Source: Stratiolaelaps scimitus
Lineage: Eukaryota > Arthropoda > Arachnida > Mesostigmata > Laelapidae
Assembly: GCA_019614645.1 (NCBI GenBank)
Contig: JABWDB010000037.1
Location: forward strand, 2,324,001-2,388,000
DNA length: 64,000 bases
Reading direction: 5' to 3'
Shown: positions 1-12,480 of the stretch, in pieces
How positions within the stretch are numbered: the stretch's first letter is position 1
Layout of the letters: every line of letters begins with the position of its first letter
Position numbers and translations under genes: made by a program
Notes under the pieces: generated by a model
What the model was told of the DNA's origin: nothing
Databases searched by the model: none
The model's input: only the letters and a program-made list of their open reading frames with translations

Positions 1-2060
1 CACAGTTGCCAAACCAGCCTCCATCCCCCAACACCTCTCCGCCCTGTCCTCTGTTCCTGAATGCTAATGCCGCCGCGTTGCTTGTGCTCGCCTTCCGGCG
101 CTAGCCAGTGGTGCCCACTCGAAGAAGTCACCAAGTTGGTCCTTAAGGTGGCCTGCTCTGCTCAGGCTGTACCCTTAAACCCTCGCAGTTACTCGGTCAC
201 CCACGAAACCATACACACACACACACACAGACCACTAGCGGCTGGTGTCCTGTCTCCCCAGCGTTCACTGGTTTGCCTGGGCATTTCCAGTGTCCCAGTT
301 CTTCGAGGACTATAGCATGTGGGACATACGCACCTGTGACAAAACAAACACATTACTCCCCACTCCTCGCCTCGTGTGGGCCTAAGGATCCATACGAAGG
401 CATCTCTATGAGGCACCTTGAGTCTGGCGTCTTCTTCACTCCCAGGACAGGGCAGGACAGGGACAAGCGCAGGAGGCCATCGCGGCGATGGCCTCACTGA
501 GCACAGCACATCAATGCGCACCCCCCCGCCCTCGGACCGCTTCCACGCCAGAGTCATCCTCAACATCCGTGCCGGGTGAGGTGGTTTGTGCGGGAAGCAC
601 AGATGAACGGGCTACAAAGGAGGCGCGTTCGTCCGACCTCGCTCATCCTCAGCTCCGTCGTCCGCTGAAGAATGAAGGTGGCACGGCAACGAGACGGTGG
701 GTGGATTGCAGAGCCCTTACATTAATGTTGATGCATTGCAGCAGGCGGAGACTCGACTCCCTCGTTGTTGTTGCTGTTGCCGTTGTGGTTCTGCTTGCGT
801 CTTCCGAGGCTTCTGCGCCAACTCGAGCGCAGTGGGGTCTGACGGCGCTCGCTGCTCCGGCTGTCTCGGCTCCCTGAAAAGGCCGTCTCCTTTCCTCCTT
901 CTGGGGTGGGGGGGGGCGGTAAATCGCAATAGTAGAACGAGCACACGATCAGTGAGTGAGGCCCGTGGGTGTCACCGAGTTCGACGACACCCACGCGTCC
1001 GCTCGACCATCCACCCCACCCTGTATTCTGACCACGTCTCAGCAGCAGCAGGCCCCGCTAGACTCCGGCTCATTGCCTACCTACGTCGGAGCGGCGTCGT
1101 TCGCGACTGCTCATATCGGCCTCTGCTCTTGCCGGCGTGGATGCTGTTCGCGCTGCTGCTCGTCGTCAACCGACAGCATTGCCGACCGGCAGAGATTGAT
1201 CTGCAGATGAATGCCACTACTGACTGCATGGCTTTCTTGCGCCCACCCACCCACACACACAAACTCCCACCACTACGACCCAACTACTCTTGCTGCTGCT
1301 GCTTGTACTACCGAACGCTCTGTCCTCCGCGTCGCCACTCAATGCCAGCCCACATTACCTCCAGCACGGTCACTGCTACCGCTCCTGCTTCAGCGGATTT
1401 CATCGTGGTCGTCGCCAATTCCCCTTCTCCTGATCAGGCACAATCGTTCTTCCCTGACGGCACCCTCTCAGATTCTGCCATCGGGGCACGCTTGCAAATG
1501 TCCCCACTCAGCCCCCGCCACCCCCGAACTTCCAGATGACAACCCCATAGCCTATAAGTACTCACACCCCCTCGAATCTTTGTCGTTCGTGCCCACTCAC
1601 GAGCATTGCCGGGAAGCAGGACAAAAGATGAAGGCTGAACCTAGCGCCGCGAACGCCTTGTTACGTGCCGCGTGTACCACGGTGGGTCATTCGGTGGCTA
1701 GCCCTCCTGCTGCCGTCGACCTGTACAGTGGCTTGCAGTGATCCGACCTTCCACGACGTTTTCACGCACTACCATCCGCTTCCAGTTTTGCTCTGTCTCG
1801 GTGTTTCATTGGGCCGGCATTCGATGGCCTCACGGCTTTACCGGTTCAAGTGGAGCGATGCTATTTTCATCGGACAATGGTCGCTGATGCCGCATCCCAG
1901 ATGGCTGATATAACTGGCGCCCCGGCTCCTATACAACCGCCGCCAGCCGTCGCTATCGTCACATGAACGTGGTCTCCAACAACTGCGAGCTATTCCCTGC
2001 GTAACTCGGTGTCTCGTTTCGCCGCGTTACGGCGGCCAAATCCACGACTCAGTTGAGAAG
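1..2060. other. G+C-richer stretch, no gene recognised
   Basis: This stretch is visibly richer in G+C than most of the window and full of short triplet runs (GTT, CTG, CAG), with a (CA)n run at 212-229. Two long open frames lie on the plus strand at 697-1539 and 1211-1741. The first has no ATG start (it begins at GTG), and both encode low-complexity Cys/Ser/Pro-rich peptides that match no family I know. It could be untranslated exon, promoter or plain intergenic DNA. I see no convincing splice pattern. Confidence 0.4.
212..229. repeat. (CA)n microsatellite
   Basis: An uninterrupted run of CA dinucleotides inside the G+C-richer first segment. Confidence 0.9.
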
Positions 2061-2945
2061 GTGAATAAATGCGAGGGGTGTGGTGTCGATGTTCGTCCCA
2101 GCTGCTGGATGCTGGCTGACTGGCTGGCTGTTCAACAACGCGGCGGGGAGAGCCGCAAGATGGAACAGAGTGAACTCCAGCCGTGGAGGCAGTCGAGAAA
2201 CAATGTAAGGTCCTTCTTCAAAAGGTCCGCGTCAGCTCCGGTTGGCTCAGGCATAGCCGACCTCCTTCCTGGGTCCGTTGGTACCGATGATACAACAAAA
2301 TGACGGCCACGAATCTGCTACTGTGACCTCGGCGCGATGGCACCTATGCAAGTGCCTACCCGAGCTGGTATCAGGCTGATACGGCTGGAGGCAAGTCTCT
2401 GCCGATGTTTTCGCATGAAAGCTGCGTGTGTATCCGCCAGCAGGTTGGCGTATGCTAGTTGTCACACCGCAATGATGTATTGCATGTCTGTTAAAACTTC
2501 GTCTCATAATTGACTTTATTTCTCATATTGATTTCGACAGATGTATTATATTACGACGTTGGCTTATTCAAGAGCATCCCCCAAATTGACCTTACCCTCC
2601 GCCAAGTCATCTGTTCTGTCATCAACTATCACCCGTAGTTACTAGGATGATTATTGCCAAATGAGGAAGAGAACAAGCCGCATGTTCCCACCAGGTATCA
2701 TGCCCTGGTCGAGTTAACACGACCTTATGCCAAGGTGCATAAGGTTCCGTAAGCAAATATAGCCGATTTATGTGAAACTCAACGTCGATATCTTAAAATG
2801 GCTCCTCCGACTCGTTCATCTAATATACGTACAAAATTAATTACCTCGGGGACATAGGTATTATTATAGCTGTATTCTCATCTAATCGATGTTACAGGTT
2901 AATTACACAGCTCACGTAATCAACATTTACGATATCGCATTGACA
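2061..2945. other. intergenic stretch, nothing recognised
   Basis: Ordinary mixed-composition DNA that becomes A+T-rich after about 2,480. Open frames are short and unlike any family I know. Confidence 0.4.
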
Positions 2946-3058
2946 TGGTGGATTCGGCCGTGGCTAAGGTCTCTGGTGATAAATAGCCAGAGGGCGCAGG
3001 TTCGAGTCCCGTAAAGTGCCACATGCGTACTCAACATGAAGGTGATTCATTAAACAGG
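2946..3058 (+). repeat. SINE family A, tRNA-like head copy
   Basis: A tRNA-like segment with a perfect RNA polymerase III B box (GGTTCGAGTCC) at about 2,999-3,009, preceded by the inverted CTCTGG...CCAGAG pair seen in other family A copies. The usual 3' tail (AGAACTTAAGC...GCAGTTCC) is hard to see; the copy ends in a diverged stretch. It is a tRNA-derived repeat rather than a working tRNA, because the acceptor stem does not close and other copies carry a SINE tail. Confidence 0.6.
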
Positions 3059-4945
3059 TTGAAAGTGTGACGTGGCCCCCGTCACGATTTACGTGTACGT
3101 TGAATGTACGCCAAGGTAACTTTCGCTGTTTGGTGACCATTCGGTCGCGTGGCGTTGATCGTAAACTTTGTCGATCTACTTGGTCACGTTAGCTTTCTCG
3201 AGTCAAATCTTATTTAAAACGTGATTCCACTGTCGCCAGCGTTCGTTGCCGAGTATTAGACAAATGAACGCAGTATCGAACGAAAGCCCCCTCGATAATT
3301 CGAATTATTCCATTAGTTTATAATTTATCAAATGATATTCTCAGTATTGGAACATTTTTCATATGCTCATCTTGATGCTGTATCTACGAATTTGCCAGAA
3401 GGTCTTAAAAGTTTAGAATTGCACTTCTCTCTGCCATACGGCACCGAAACTCAAGCTTCAACGATCACTTATTAATGATGGCGAAAGATAATGACAGTAC
3501 TATCATTTAATATAATTATGCTCCATACGCAGAACCTCCAGAGCTTGTCTGATCCCGATCGCGAATGTACTGTGGACTGATACCTCGTCATAGATGCCCC
3601 ATCTGAGATCGAGGTCATGTTACGACTTCCTCAAAGTTCGCTCAATATTCTGCCATGGAAGGCTTTAGTCTGGGTCGCCAAGACCAACAGTATCTTGATC
3701 ACCGTGAAGACTCATTAATTCGCAAAGCCAAAAAACAACAACAACAACAACAATCATCGCAATAAAAATACCAAGCCCGCAAAGATTAAGATCACCGACG
3801 GTACGAACGCTGTTCGAAGAGCGAGAGCATTTTCGGACGATTTTAATTCCTCCATTATTCGCTGCAGCCAGCGTAATCATTGCCAATTAATCTTTACTTA
3901 TTCGTTACGACGAAATTGCACCTCGCATCAGTAAATGCTGACATCACATCTGCAGAAGCGACCCTAGCAAGGTGACAAGCTCGCACTGAGTCATTATTCT
4001 CAGTAGGATATTGCCAATATGTGTGGACATATAGGCGAATACATATACATATGTCATAGTTTCGCTTGAATAGATAGATGATATCCGTTTGGACGAACAT
4101 TATATGTTAGAATGACGCTTAACCGAATCGTCGAGCCGGCTGCGTTGAATCAGCAGCAAACGCCGTCAACCGAAGATCCGGCTCGTGTCGAAATTATTCG
4201 GGGGATAACACACGATGTATCCGAACCAATGACGATATAGACCACGTGATCGTCATCGCTCAACTCGATGTCGCGGGACGAGGGCGGGACAATGCAATGG
4301 CAAGTTATGGGCCCGATCGAAAAGATTCGGCGCCACCCTGGCGGGCTCCAAGAACTCTCGAGGCGGACACGGTCGAGTTTTTCCCTTCAGGGAACACAGA
4401 CTCATGGACAGGGAAGAGCAGGCGGAGAAGGACAAGGAAGAAATCACACTGGATCGAGACTCGTTGTAGTTTCGGCGAAGACTAAAATTGTATAATAAAC
4501 ATGCATAAATAGTTCAGTTCTTTGTATGCCAACCACTCTCTCTCTCTCGTTCGAAGGTTTCTTCCCTAGCAAGATCGATCGTCGATATAATCAACATATA
4601 TATATATTCGCCTTGGTTCATATGCCTAGTTCTTATTTGACGTCACCCGTTAATGGCCGTAATGATCTGATATAATGGTTGCAATGCAAGTACGAATGGG
4701 TTATGTAGTAGTGTATAGCTTCAGTTTTAGTTTACCAATCTGTGTTTCAAAGGATTTCTTTCCAAAAAAACGTTGTGTCCTTTTGACGTCGCTCAGGATG
4801 AACCCGAAAGGAGCACCCTTCTGTCGAGTTTATCTTAATCGCAGCAAGAAATTCGCGTTTCTAACTGTTTTTACTGGGTTGCATACAACAATACCAGCAA
4901 CAACTCATAACTAAATGTAAATATTTCCGGGCAGATTCTCGGAGC
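3059..4945. other. A+T-rich stretch, no gene recognised
   Basis: Apart from a (CAA)n run at 3,728-3,752 and short CT and TA runs near 4,535-4,605, nothing stands out. Open frames around 4,246-4,495 overlap one another on both strands, which is typical of chance frames. Confidence 0.4.
3728..3752. repeat. (CAA)n microsatellite
   Basis: Eight or so CAA units in A+T-rich DNA. Confidence 0.85.
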
Positions 4946-4948
4946 GTT

Positions 4949-5062
4949 AAACACCCTTTAAGTCAGTTCACGGTACAACTGTCGTCGGCACTGCTGCCTT
5001 CTAAGACGGATCGATACGGTTGTAAGGCCGACACGATATTGTCAGAGGATCGAACCCATGCC
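4949..5062 (-). repeat. SINE family C copy
   Basis: On the minus strand this reads TGGGTTCGATCC (B box), then a diverged body, then ACAGTTGTACCGTG and a TTAAA-containing end. The same order occurs in the copies at 54,500 and 55,840. It looks 5'-truncated: no A box is seen upstream of the B box. Confidence 0.5.
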
Positions 5063-5362
5063 ACTACGCAGAGGTAATCGCTGGAAATATGTCCGGAAAA
5101 CTACATGTACCTAGAGGAATACTGGCCAACGATAGATTGTCACCATTGTCGTCATCTGTCCGGGGGGAATTGTTTGCAATTTTTCCAACATGGACATGCT
5201 TTCTTTCATAGACATATGTCCTCTCTTGGATAGTCAAAAGGAGCAGAGAAGAAATCATAACAATAATGACGTAAATAATTGTGGAAAAAATGGCACCCGC
5301 TGCGCCCGGGTGCACTACATAGAGGGCGCGCCTCTGATGGAATAGAGGTTCCGGAAGAAATG

Positions 5363-5396
<34 letters not shown>

Positions 5397-5429
5397 AGAG
5401 CGAGAGAGGAGAGAGAGGTTTTAATTAAA
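5063..5429. other. intergenic stretch with (TA)n
   Basis: Holds the (TA)n array at 5,366-5,394 followed by a GAGA run. Nothing else recognised. Confidence 0.5.
5366..5394. repeat. (TA)n microsatellite
   Basis: An uninterrupted TA run just upstream of a LINE tail copy. Confidence 0.95.
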
Positions 5430-5515
5430 TTTCATTTGGTTTTGTTAACGGAACAGCGACAACACAACGCTTAAGTTCTCGTAAAAAAAAAGTAAAAAAT
5501 AAGGTAAAATAACGT
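5430..5515 (-). repeat. LINE 3' tail fragment
   Basis: Read on the minus strand it gives CGAGAACTTAAGCGTTGT, then a diverged CGCTGTTCCGTTAACAAAA end. This is the 3' terminal sequence shared with the LINE copies at 27,782, 59,696 and 59,866. A poly-T/A stretch lies just 5' of it, as in those copies. It is a severely 5'-truncated insertion. Confidence 0.6.
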
Positions 5516-6653
5516 GCAGCAGAGGACATCCAAGGTCCGTAATAGCAGTTAGGATAATTACAAGACTTCGGTCGAGGCTTGTCTCGTCAAAACAAAACCG
5601 TCCATAAATATAGATTCAAGATTTACACACACATATAATACATATGTCTCCGAATCGTAGAAATTTAACTCGCTTTTGGGTCGGATACCAGATAACCCTG
5701 TCGAACGTTAAATACTGGTGAAGAGTTAGCCCGATAACAGTTAGCACCTAACCCTTTTCGGGACAGCCTTCAAAATAAAGAGCATAGTGGTAAATTTTCG
5801 AAAGCCAAACTCTGACTTTACACTATAAAGATTTGCACACTTCCCACTAAAAGTTATAGTTTTTTAAGAGAACAATAACGCTTAATTTCTCTCAGAAACG
5901 GACGTCCTTCTTCTGGCGAAAGCCGCGTTTGCCGCCGAGTAGCGTAAATGACACCAGTGGCCCTGGTAGGCTCTCTCTCTCTGGTAGTACTAATAATACT
6001 CAAAGATGGTTTCGAGGCCTATGACATCGGCACGGGAGCAGATGTGAGGGAGAGACAACGGAGTTGATTTTAATCTATGTGAAATGACAGTTGAATATTG
6101 AAGGAAACAATATGTCTGCATAAATAACAATGATTAGCAAACGAATCTATTATGCAATATTGTGCTACATAAATATTCATATGTGCTCGCTGAAGCAGCA
6201 GACCGACAACGCCTCCCGCCATGTCAACACAAGACAATGCGTTCATACATGTAACCAGCTGGCTGTCATGCGCCGTAGCCGGCAGAACGTCCCCCGTGCC
6301 CTAGCAACACACGACTCAGGATTATTTTCTCTAACTGGTCACTAGGTAATACGTGGCCCTGATCAGCTTCCGTGTCGTTTTTGCGCCAAGAGTCTGACCC
6401 CGAAAAGATTATGTGGGATGTAGGACTTTGTAGAATTTCACAGACGTAGATTTCCATTGTTCGAAACGTGTCGATATCCACATGACACTCTGCAGGGTAC
6501 TTTCAAAAAATTTCGCCATTTCATGGACGCCCGTCTATAAATACGAAATACTGGCTCGTTTTTTACAAACGGAACATCACTGTCTATGGAATTGCATGCG
6601 GCTAGTTCTAGATTCATTACGCTCTCATTGAGTGTGAGAGAGCGAGATATATG

Positions 6654-6687
<34 letters not shown>

Positions 6688-6810
6688 CCATGTTTTGTTA
6701 TTTGAAAGCACTGGCCTGATCCTAATATGTGCCGGGACGTTTAACCATCAGGTGGTTCCTGGCCGAAATTCGTTTCGAAGCATATCAGTACTATGCCACA
6801 GGTAATCGTA
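5516..6810. other. intergenic stretch, nothing recognised
   Basis: A+T-rich DNA with short (CT)n runs near 5,975 and a (TA)n-(GA)n array at 6,654-6,686. The short frames on both strands look random. Confidence 0.4.
6654..6686. repeat. (TA)n-(GA)n compound microsatellite
   Basis: A TA run that passes directly into a GA run. Confidence 0.9.
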
Positions 6811-6956
6811 AAGGTTTTCTTGGTTCATTAAAGGAACTTAAGCAGTCTCTTTACAATGCTCAAATTCTCTTATATATGTCAGTAGGTGGCGGGACTCGAA
6901 CCTGCAACCTCCAGCCTCTCACAGCCGAGAGGCAACTAGCCACCGTCCAACCGCCT
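6811..6956 (-). repeat. SINE family A, near full-length copy
   Basis: On the minus strand the order is tRNA-like head (GGTGGCTAG...), then a B box (GGTTCGAGTCC) at about 6,892-6,903, then CATATATAAGAGAAT, a GCATTGTAAAG stretch, TTCCTTTAATGAACC and an AAAACC end. This matches copies at 21,490, 46,374 and 57,527. The head resembles a tRNA D-arm region but lacks a proper acceptor stem. Confidence 0.75.
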
Positions 6957-7929
6957 CCACTCGGACGGGGCACTACGTTCTGCAGTAGGCCCGCTCAGCC
7001 TGTTTCATTTGTAGACAATGGGAGGGATAGACGTGTTTCAGCTACAACGTAGCCGCCCGCTGGTAGACGCACTTCGAGTCCCAGTGTACAACGTTACCTT
7101 GATATTGAGCAATGGACGAGACTGCTTAGCGTTATTCCCATACATACAACGAATGTATTGCCACTTCAATGGAAGGCTCGGTGCCGTCGGCTCGTAGGAT
7201 TTTTACGAGCTGCTTTTGCTGTTAGCTCATGATTCCGAGTGCTGGTATCCGTGAAAAGCGTGAAAATGACGGAAGAATGAGAACGAAGTAACGAGGTCGG
7301 GACAGTGGCCAGTGACGATTGATACAGACAACCCGTAGGAAAAGGGGTTCAGTAGACCCTGACAGACTCGGGAGGGTTGCAGGGATCTCTGCTACGTCCC
7401 ATCAACAAAGTTGTTGCCGACCACCTGAAGAAGGCTGGTTATGTCCACGTAGCGAGTGTATGAGTGTCACACGACGTCAACGATGAAAGCTGACGAAGAC
7501 ACATTCGATTTACTGCTCAAAATTTACAAGCAGCATTCTTTGCCATGTCAAGCAGATGGTTTATTAGAAGCGACTAAATGAAATCCCGAACGAATTTCCG
7601 GGTAATCAAAATCACTGACGCCGAACATACACTTTCAGTAGCTGAAGCGGGGGAAGAGCCGAACCTCCAACGTATAATACTTGGCTATGTCTTATTATAG
7701 TCATCTGTTGAAGAGCCAGTCTGATACAGCTCCGCAGGAGTGATGTCGACACAAGCTGTCTTCCTCTACAGAGGAAATTGTCAACAGGAACAGGTCGCCT
7801 TTAACCGAGACGAAACTTCATATTCGTCTCGATGTTCGCTTATCATCCCGTCGTATTTTTCTTGTTTGACTATTGTGCTCTCCCTCTCTCTCTCTTTGTC
7901 TCTCTCTCTCTTCGACCGTAGCGCGTAGG
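6957..7929. other. intergenic stretch, nothing recognised
   Basis: Mixed composition with a (CT)n run at about 7,879-7,912. No family match was found in any frame. Confidence 0.4.
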
Positions 7930-8050
7930 ACGTTTCGTAAAATTTCGTCATAGAGCCAATCCTCCGTCCGCTCTTACGTGCTTTCCCGGTGGCCTACGCT
8001 GCCTGCAAGAACCACCACCGCCACCGTCACCGCCACCACTTCCACTACCG

Positions 8051-8079
8051 TTACTACTACTACTACTACTACTACTACT
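8051..8079. repeat. (TAC)n microsatellite
   Basis: About nine TAC/ACT units within a G+C-rich setting. Confidence 0.9.
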
Positions 8080-9147
8080 GAATCGTGTCGACCCAAGACG
8101 AAGACGAACTCCCGCATGGATTCGCCGTGTCGGCCCACCGACGAGGGGAAGAGGCAACCCGAGATTTATGACGTCCCGAACGGCAGCGGCCGGTGACGCC
8201 TCCCTTGGTCGGTCCTCGCTTCGTCTCGTAGTTTTCTGCAGACCCCTTCACTTTTACCACGTTTCGTCTCGCTTCGTCCGACCTGAGTTACCGTGGCCAG
8301 CCTCCTCGAAGCACCACGAAGCAGAAGGAGCGAGCTGAAGACCACGGGTGGGGTCCGCAGAGAATCACACTCACACACAAACAGCTATGCGCGCGCCGGC
8401 GTCGGTCGACTCGACGACTGGGCCACAGGCTGACAAGCAGACACAAGCCGCCCGCTATCATTGCGCGCTGCTACACGAAGCAACGCAGAACGGAGGAGTG
8501 GCGAGCCGCTGGCGAGCCGACCGTCGGCGGCCACCACCTCGGCCCGGCATCCCCGGTGTGATTAATGTTCCATTTGCACGTCTCGCCCCTCCCTCGCAGG
8601 CGGCCGTTCCTCGCTGACGCGCGGGGACCAGTGGACGGGTTACACCATCGTAACCACGGCTACGGCCAGCCGCATTCGACGAAGCTGGACGAACAGAGAA
8701 TGCTGGAGTAGCCAGGAGGGAGATAGATAGAACCCGCCAAGCGGATACAAGGACAGAACATCCAGCCGCAGCGCGGCGGCCCCGTTTCCCGAAGGGGACG
8801 GCCACCGCCGCGGTCGCCGTCCGCGTTTGCGTCCATCCGTTGGTCCGAGAAATCGACAAAGCGAGCAGCGCTCGCAGGCACTGAGCGGATCGGAGCCCAA
8901 AGTAAACACAAATCATACATAGACTTCGGCTGAAGTTAAGGCCTGTTGGTGGCCGAGCAGTAACACTTCCGCAATCGTCTCCCCCCCCCCCAATTCGTCC
9001 AGCACCAAACCGCGCGGATCTGCCTTATCCCACAACCATTTCTCATATTCGGCAAACACAAACAGCACACATTCAACACCGCTGCCATCGACACCTCTCC
9101 CCGCTCACTCGCTGGATACCACATCCGATTCGCCAACACGGATCAAC

Positions 9148-9206
9148 ACTTAACAACAACAACAGCAGCAACAGCAGGAACACTCGTCAACAACAACCAC
9201 AACAAC
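9148..9206. repeat. CAA/CAG-rich interrupted triplet repeat
   Basis: Runs of CAA broken by CAG and TCA. Similar interrupted repeats occur at 10,044 and 53,230. Confidence 0.8.
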
Positions 9207-9425
9207 ATCATCTACTGGGAGACTGTGCCGCGAGCCCGAACGACATCACAACGATGCCATGGTGTCTCTGACCACCACTTCATACTCCAGGCTCGATTCA
9301 CAGTGAAAGCAGCCGTCATGGTGTGATTCGCTCCATAGAGAAGGGCGGTGCGACAACAACAACAACTGGACGGAACGACCGAACCATCTAAATACTTACT
9401 GAGCAACATGCGAATGTGCAGAACT

Positions 9426-10043
9426 GAGGTAGAGACACTCCTCTGTCCACCATTACGCTGACTGGCTGATGTGGCGATGCTGAGCCCCTACTCATAGGGC
9501 TCGCGTTCGAGCTGGTGTTGTCATTGTTGCTTTCAGTGTCATCTCGCACGCTTGGTGCTTATCCCTTTGGTCCATAGTGGTCATTTCTGTGGTCGTGGAC
9601 AATTTTGCTTCTGCTGCTGCTAACTGCTGCTGGTATTTGGGCCAACGCTTGTGTTCATCAAAGCGGATTTCTCATGATTCCACTATTGAGTAATTGACAC
9701 TGATCCGAAAAGGGGACGTCTCGAAGCGGATGCCGTATTGACTCTAGATTGTTGGCAAAGTAACGTAAATTGCTTATCGCAGTCGGGCCCTTTGAGTTGC
9801 CCGGCCGCTTTGATTACCCATGTTTCCAAGTGCCCCTATAGTGTAAATGTCACCTGCATTCAATATGCATATTTATATAGTGAAACTATAGCACACCCGT
9901 CAACCGTGACCTGTCCATCGCGTGGCATGAAGGACACCAGCAGCAGCCAAGTTGCTGAGTTGATAGTCGTCGCCACCCACGTCATCGATACTTGACGGGA
10001 CAACCAGCGGTCGTAACCAAAAGCTAACTAGGTAAAAAAGCCA
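9426..10043. other. intergenic stretch, nothing recognised
   Basis: Mixed DNA leading into the long CAA array. Nothing recognised. Confidence 0.4.
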
Positions 10044-10264
10044 CCACAACAATAACAACAATCGCAACAACAACAATAACGACAATCTCAACAGCAAAAA
10101 CAACAACAACAATAACGACAATCACAACAGCAAAAACAACAACAACAACAACAATAACGACAATAGCAACAACAACAACAATCGCAACAACAACAACAAT
10201 CACAACAACAATCACAACAACAACAACAGCAACAACAACAATCGCAACAACAACAACAACAACC
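10044..10264. repeat. Long interrupted (CAA)n array
   Basis: About 220 bp of CAA units broken at intervals by CGA, TAA, TCG and TCA. The plus-strand frame would be poly-Gln/Asn/Thr but has stops, and the minus-strand frames are poly-Val or poly-Cys, so this is not a protein repeat. The interruptions recur as blocks such as ATAACGACAATC, which suggests that larger units were duplicated as well as the triplet. Confidence 0.9.
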
Positions 10265-11112
10265 ACGGCGACGACGACGACGTGTGCTTCCCCCCACCAC
10301 GAAACGCATAACTTTCGATAAACAAACGCTACAATGTACCACCCTTCCCCAGAGTCGAATGAGATCGAGCGAGCCACATCTCACCGCGTGTTTCACTTGC
10401 CTGCACCCTGCATCACGGTACACGCCCACCGTCACAACGCGCCGTCCACCGGTTCGAATCGCGTGTTATGTTGTGTGGCGTCTCCGCCGCTTTACCCCGT
10501 GTGCCTGCCTACCGCATGTGTCTCACTGGGCGTCTGTATGTCTATACATTGTAGGATATGCGTGCCCCTCTCTGTCTCTCGCTCTCTATCTCTCTCTCTT
10601 GGGTTGCCGGTCCCTTGGCCCTGAGCTGCATTTCGTTCAGTGGTACCGCTTCATCTCGACAATTAATCACTCGTTGGAGTTGAATGAACGACGAACGCGC
10701 GGCTAGCTACCTAGGGGTACGTGGCTAGCGAGACAAACCGTGACGGACTTGGACCGCAAAGACGAACACACTCAAAGCGAGTCGAGACAGGAGAAAAGGA
10801 GCCGAAATTGCTGCATCAGAGGAGACGGGTGGTGGTGGTGGTCGCCGCCGCCACAAAAGCTCCGTCACTGAACCAGCCGCGGGACGAACAGTTAGGTAGA
10901 AACGAAGGAATATGGAGAGAGAGAGAGAGTGAGAGGAGATATGGGCGCAAAATGTAGTAAGCGAGAGACTAAGGGTAGCTGGCGAGCTGGGGCAAGAGAA
11001 GGCGCTCTGAAGAGAACCTTCGGAGTTCCTCCTTTAGCTGAATCTCACTGTACTAAAGGACGCGGGCCGGGGAGAGCGGATGGGCCATTCAGGCCTGTTA
11101 CTGTCGTCATAC

Positions 11113-11161
11113 GCACACACACACACAGTGAGTGGTTGTGTGTATTTGTGTGTGTGTGTGT
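11113..11161. repeat. Facing (CA)n and (GT)n runs, potential hairpin
   Basis: A CA run at 11,113-11,126 is followed after about ten bases by a GT run to 11,161. The two arms can pair with each other in a single strand. Confidence 0.75.
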
Positions 11162-11886
11162 AAGTAAACGCTTGGCGTAGTTTGTTTCTCTTCGTGGGAA
11201 CGACCGTCGACACAGCTCTCTGCCCCCCGTCAGGATATTTCGTCGCCGCCCTTGCCGCCATCCTGCTTGGCGTCCTGTTTAAGCCTGGACACGGGCGTCA
11301 AGCGTTAACAGGTGGCGACACCCATAGAGCACTCGTACACGCGGTAAAATCGGATCCCGTTCCACTATCGCGATGTCGACCCAAGGGTTGGAGTTTTCCG
11401 AGGGACATTACTTTCAGATCACTACCTACACGCACATCTCTGTGCCCCGCCCCGGCATCTACTACCCCCGCAACAAACCCCCCACCACCACCACTGTTCA
11501 GCCATCAGCCCCCCTCTGTTCGGTCCTAACTTCACTGAACAAGAGTGGGAAGGAACTACATCACTTTAGGCAGACGCCGTGAGCAGCAACTGTGAGTCGA
11601 GCAGGAGGCGGAGGCACAACCACGAAGTGGTGAAGACCGTCGAGCGACCGACGGTCGAGACAGTTCAGTTCTGCAGTTCACTAGAACAGAACTGCTGGGC
11701 GGGTCGCGTCGCGACCGGGACGCCGATGCCGCTCGTCGTCCCTGCCACAAGTCGTGATTGTCGGGGATGAGGTGTACGCCCCCTGCATGGGCGGGTTGTG
11801 GCGGTGGGGCGCGAGCTGTAGCTGGCTAGGCTAGCCGTACCTCAGCTCGAACTCGGTACGCTGTACCCTGCCGCAGGACCAAGACT

Positions 11887-11904
11887 AGCAGCAGCAGCAG
11901 CAGC
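11887..11904. repeat. (CAG)n microsatellite
   Basis: Six CAG units. No long open frame carries it as poly-Gln. Confidence 0.85.
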
Positions 11905-12480
11905 GGAGCAGGAGAGGCAGCACAACCACCACTACAGCCACCGGCAGCGCTGCAGCGACCATCAGGACGAGGCAGCTTGCAGGGACACGATGGATGTTAT
12001 ATGTGGCTACATGATATAAGGGGGGCAGACACAGCGTGGGCTGGCTCCCGCCTCGTTGGCGTGACCACAGCCAATTGGCTCAGCTAAATACCTCAGCATT
12101 GCAGCCAACTATCTTCCGCCGTAGCACCACTCCCACCTTAGGCGTCCAAAGCGGGAACTGCGGAGGCGTCCGAGGCAGGAAGCAAGGGAATAGGTAGAGT
12201 ATGCAGCTAAAGTCTCGTTTATCTCAAGAGAGAGCGCGTGCCCGAGAGAGACTGAAAGAGAGAGAAACCCATAGAGAGACAGAGAAAGCGAAACAACGCA
12301 GAGATATAGCGAGAGAGAGATAGAGAGAGAGGCAACCTATGAGCTCAAAGTCGGTGGAGCCAACGCATGTAGCGGCACCGTACTCGATCCACTGTTCGCT
12401 ACTCCTATGGATGTATGGATGCCGAGTGCTAACGATCATAACTAACGATTCTGGCCGGGTCCCTTATTCGCTATGGTAAT

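Larger units (their letters stand above)
7930..9425. other. G+C-richer stretch with triplet repeats
   Basis: Contains a (TAC)n run at 8,051-8,079 and CAA-rich DNA at 9,148-9,206. Several frames stay open on both strands because the segment has few stop codons (for example 8,458-8,916 minus), but their peptides overlap in three frames and resemble nothing. It could be an untranslated first exon or promoter region; that is speculation. Confidence 0.4.
10265..12480. other. G+C-richer stretch, no gene recognised
   Basis: Holds facing (CA)n and (GT)n runs at 11,113-11,161, a (CAG)n run at 11,887-11,904, CT and GA runs near 10,575, 10,915 and 12,230-12,330, and little else. The open frames (for example 10,284-10,706 and 11,182-11,529) are low-complexity and have no recognisable domain. 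Confidence 0.4.

Noticed and set aside
697..1539. 280-codon open frame
   Set aside because: It begins at GTG, overlaps other open frames, and its Cys runs come from GTT/TGC triplet repeats.
2946..3030. A functional tRNA gene
   Set aside because: It has a B box and D-arm-like part but no closing acceptor stem, and other copies of the same sequence carry a SINE tail.
10024..10377. Poly-Val and poly-Cys frames
   Set aside because: They are only the minus-strand readings of the CAA array.
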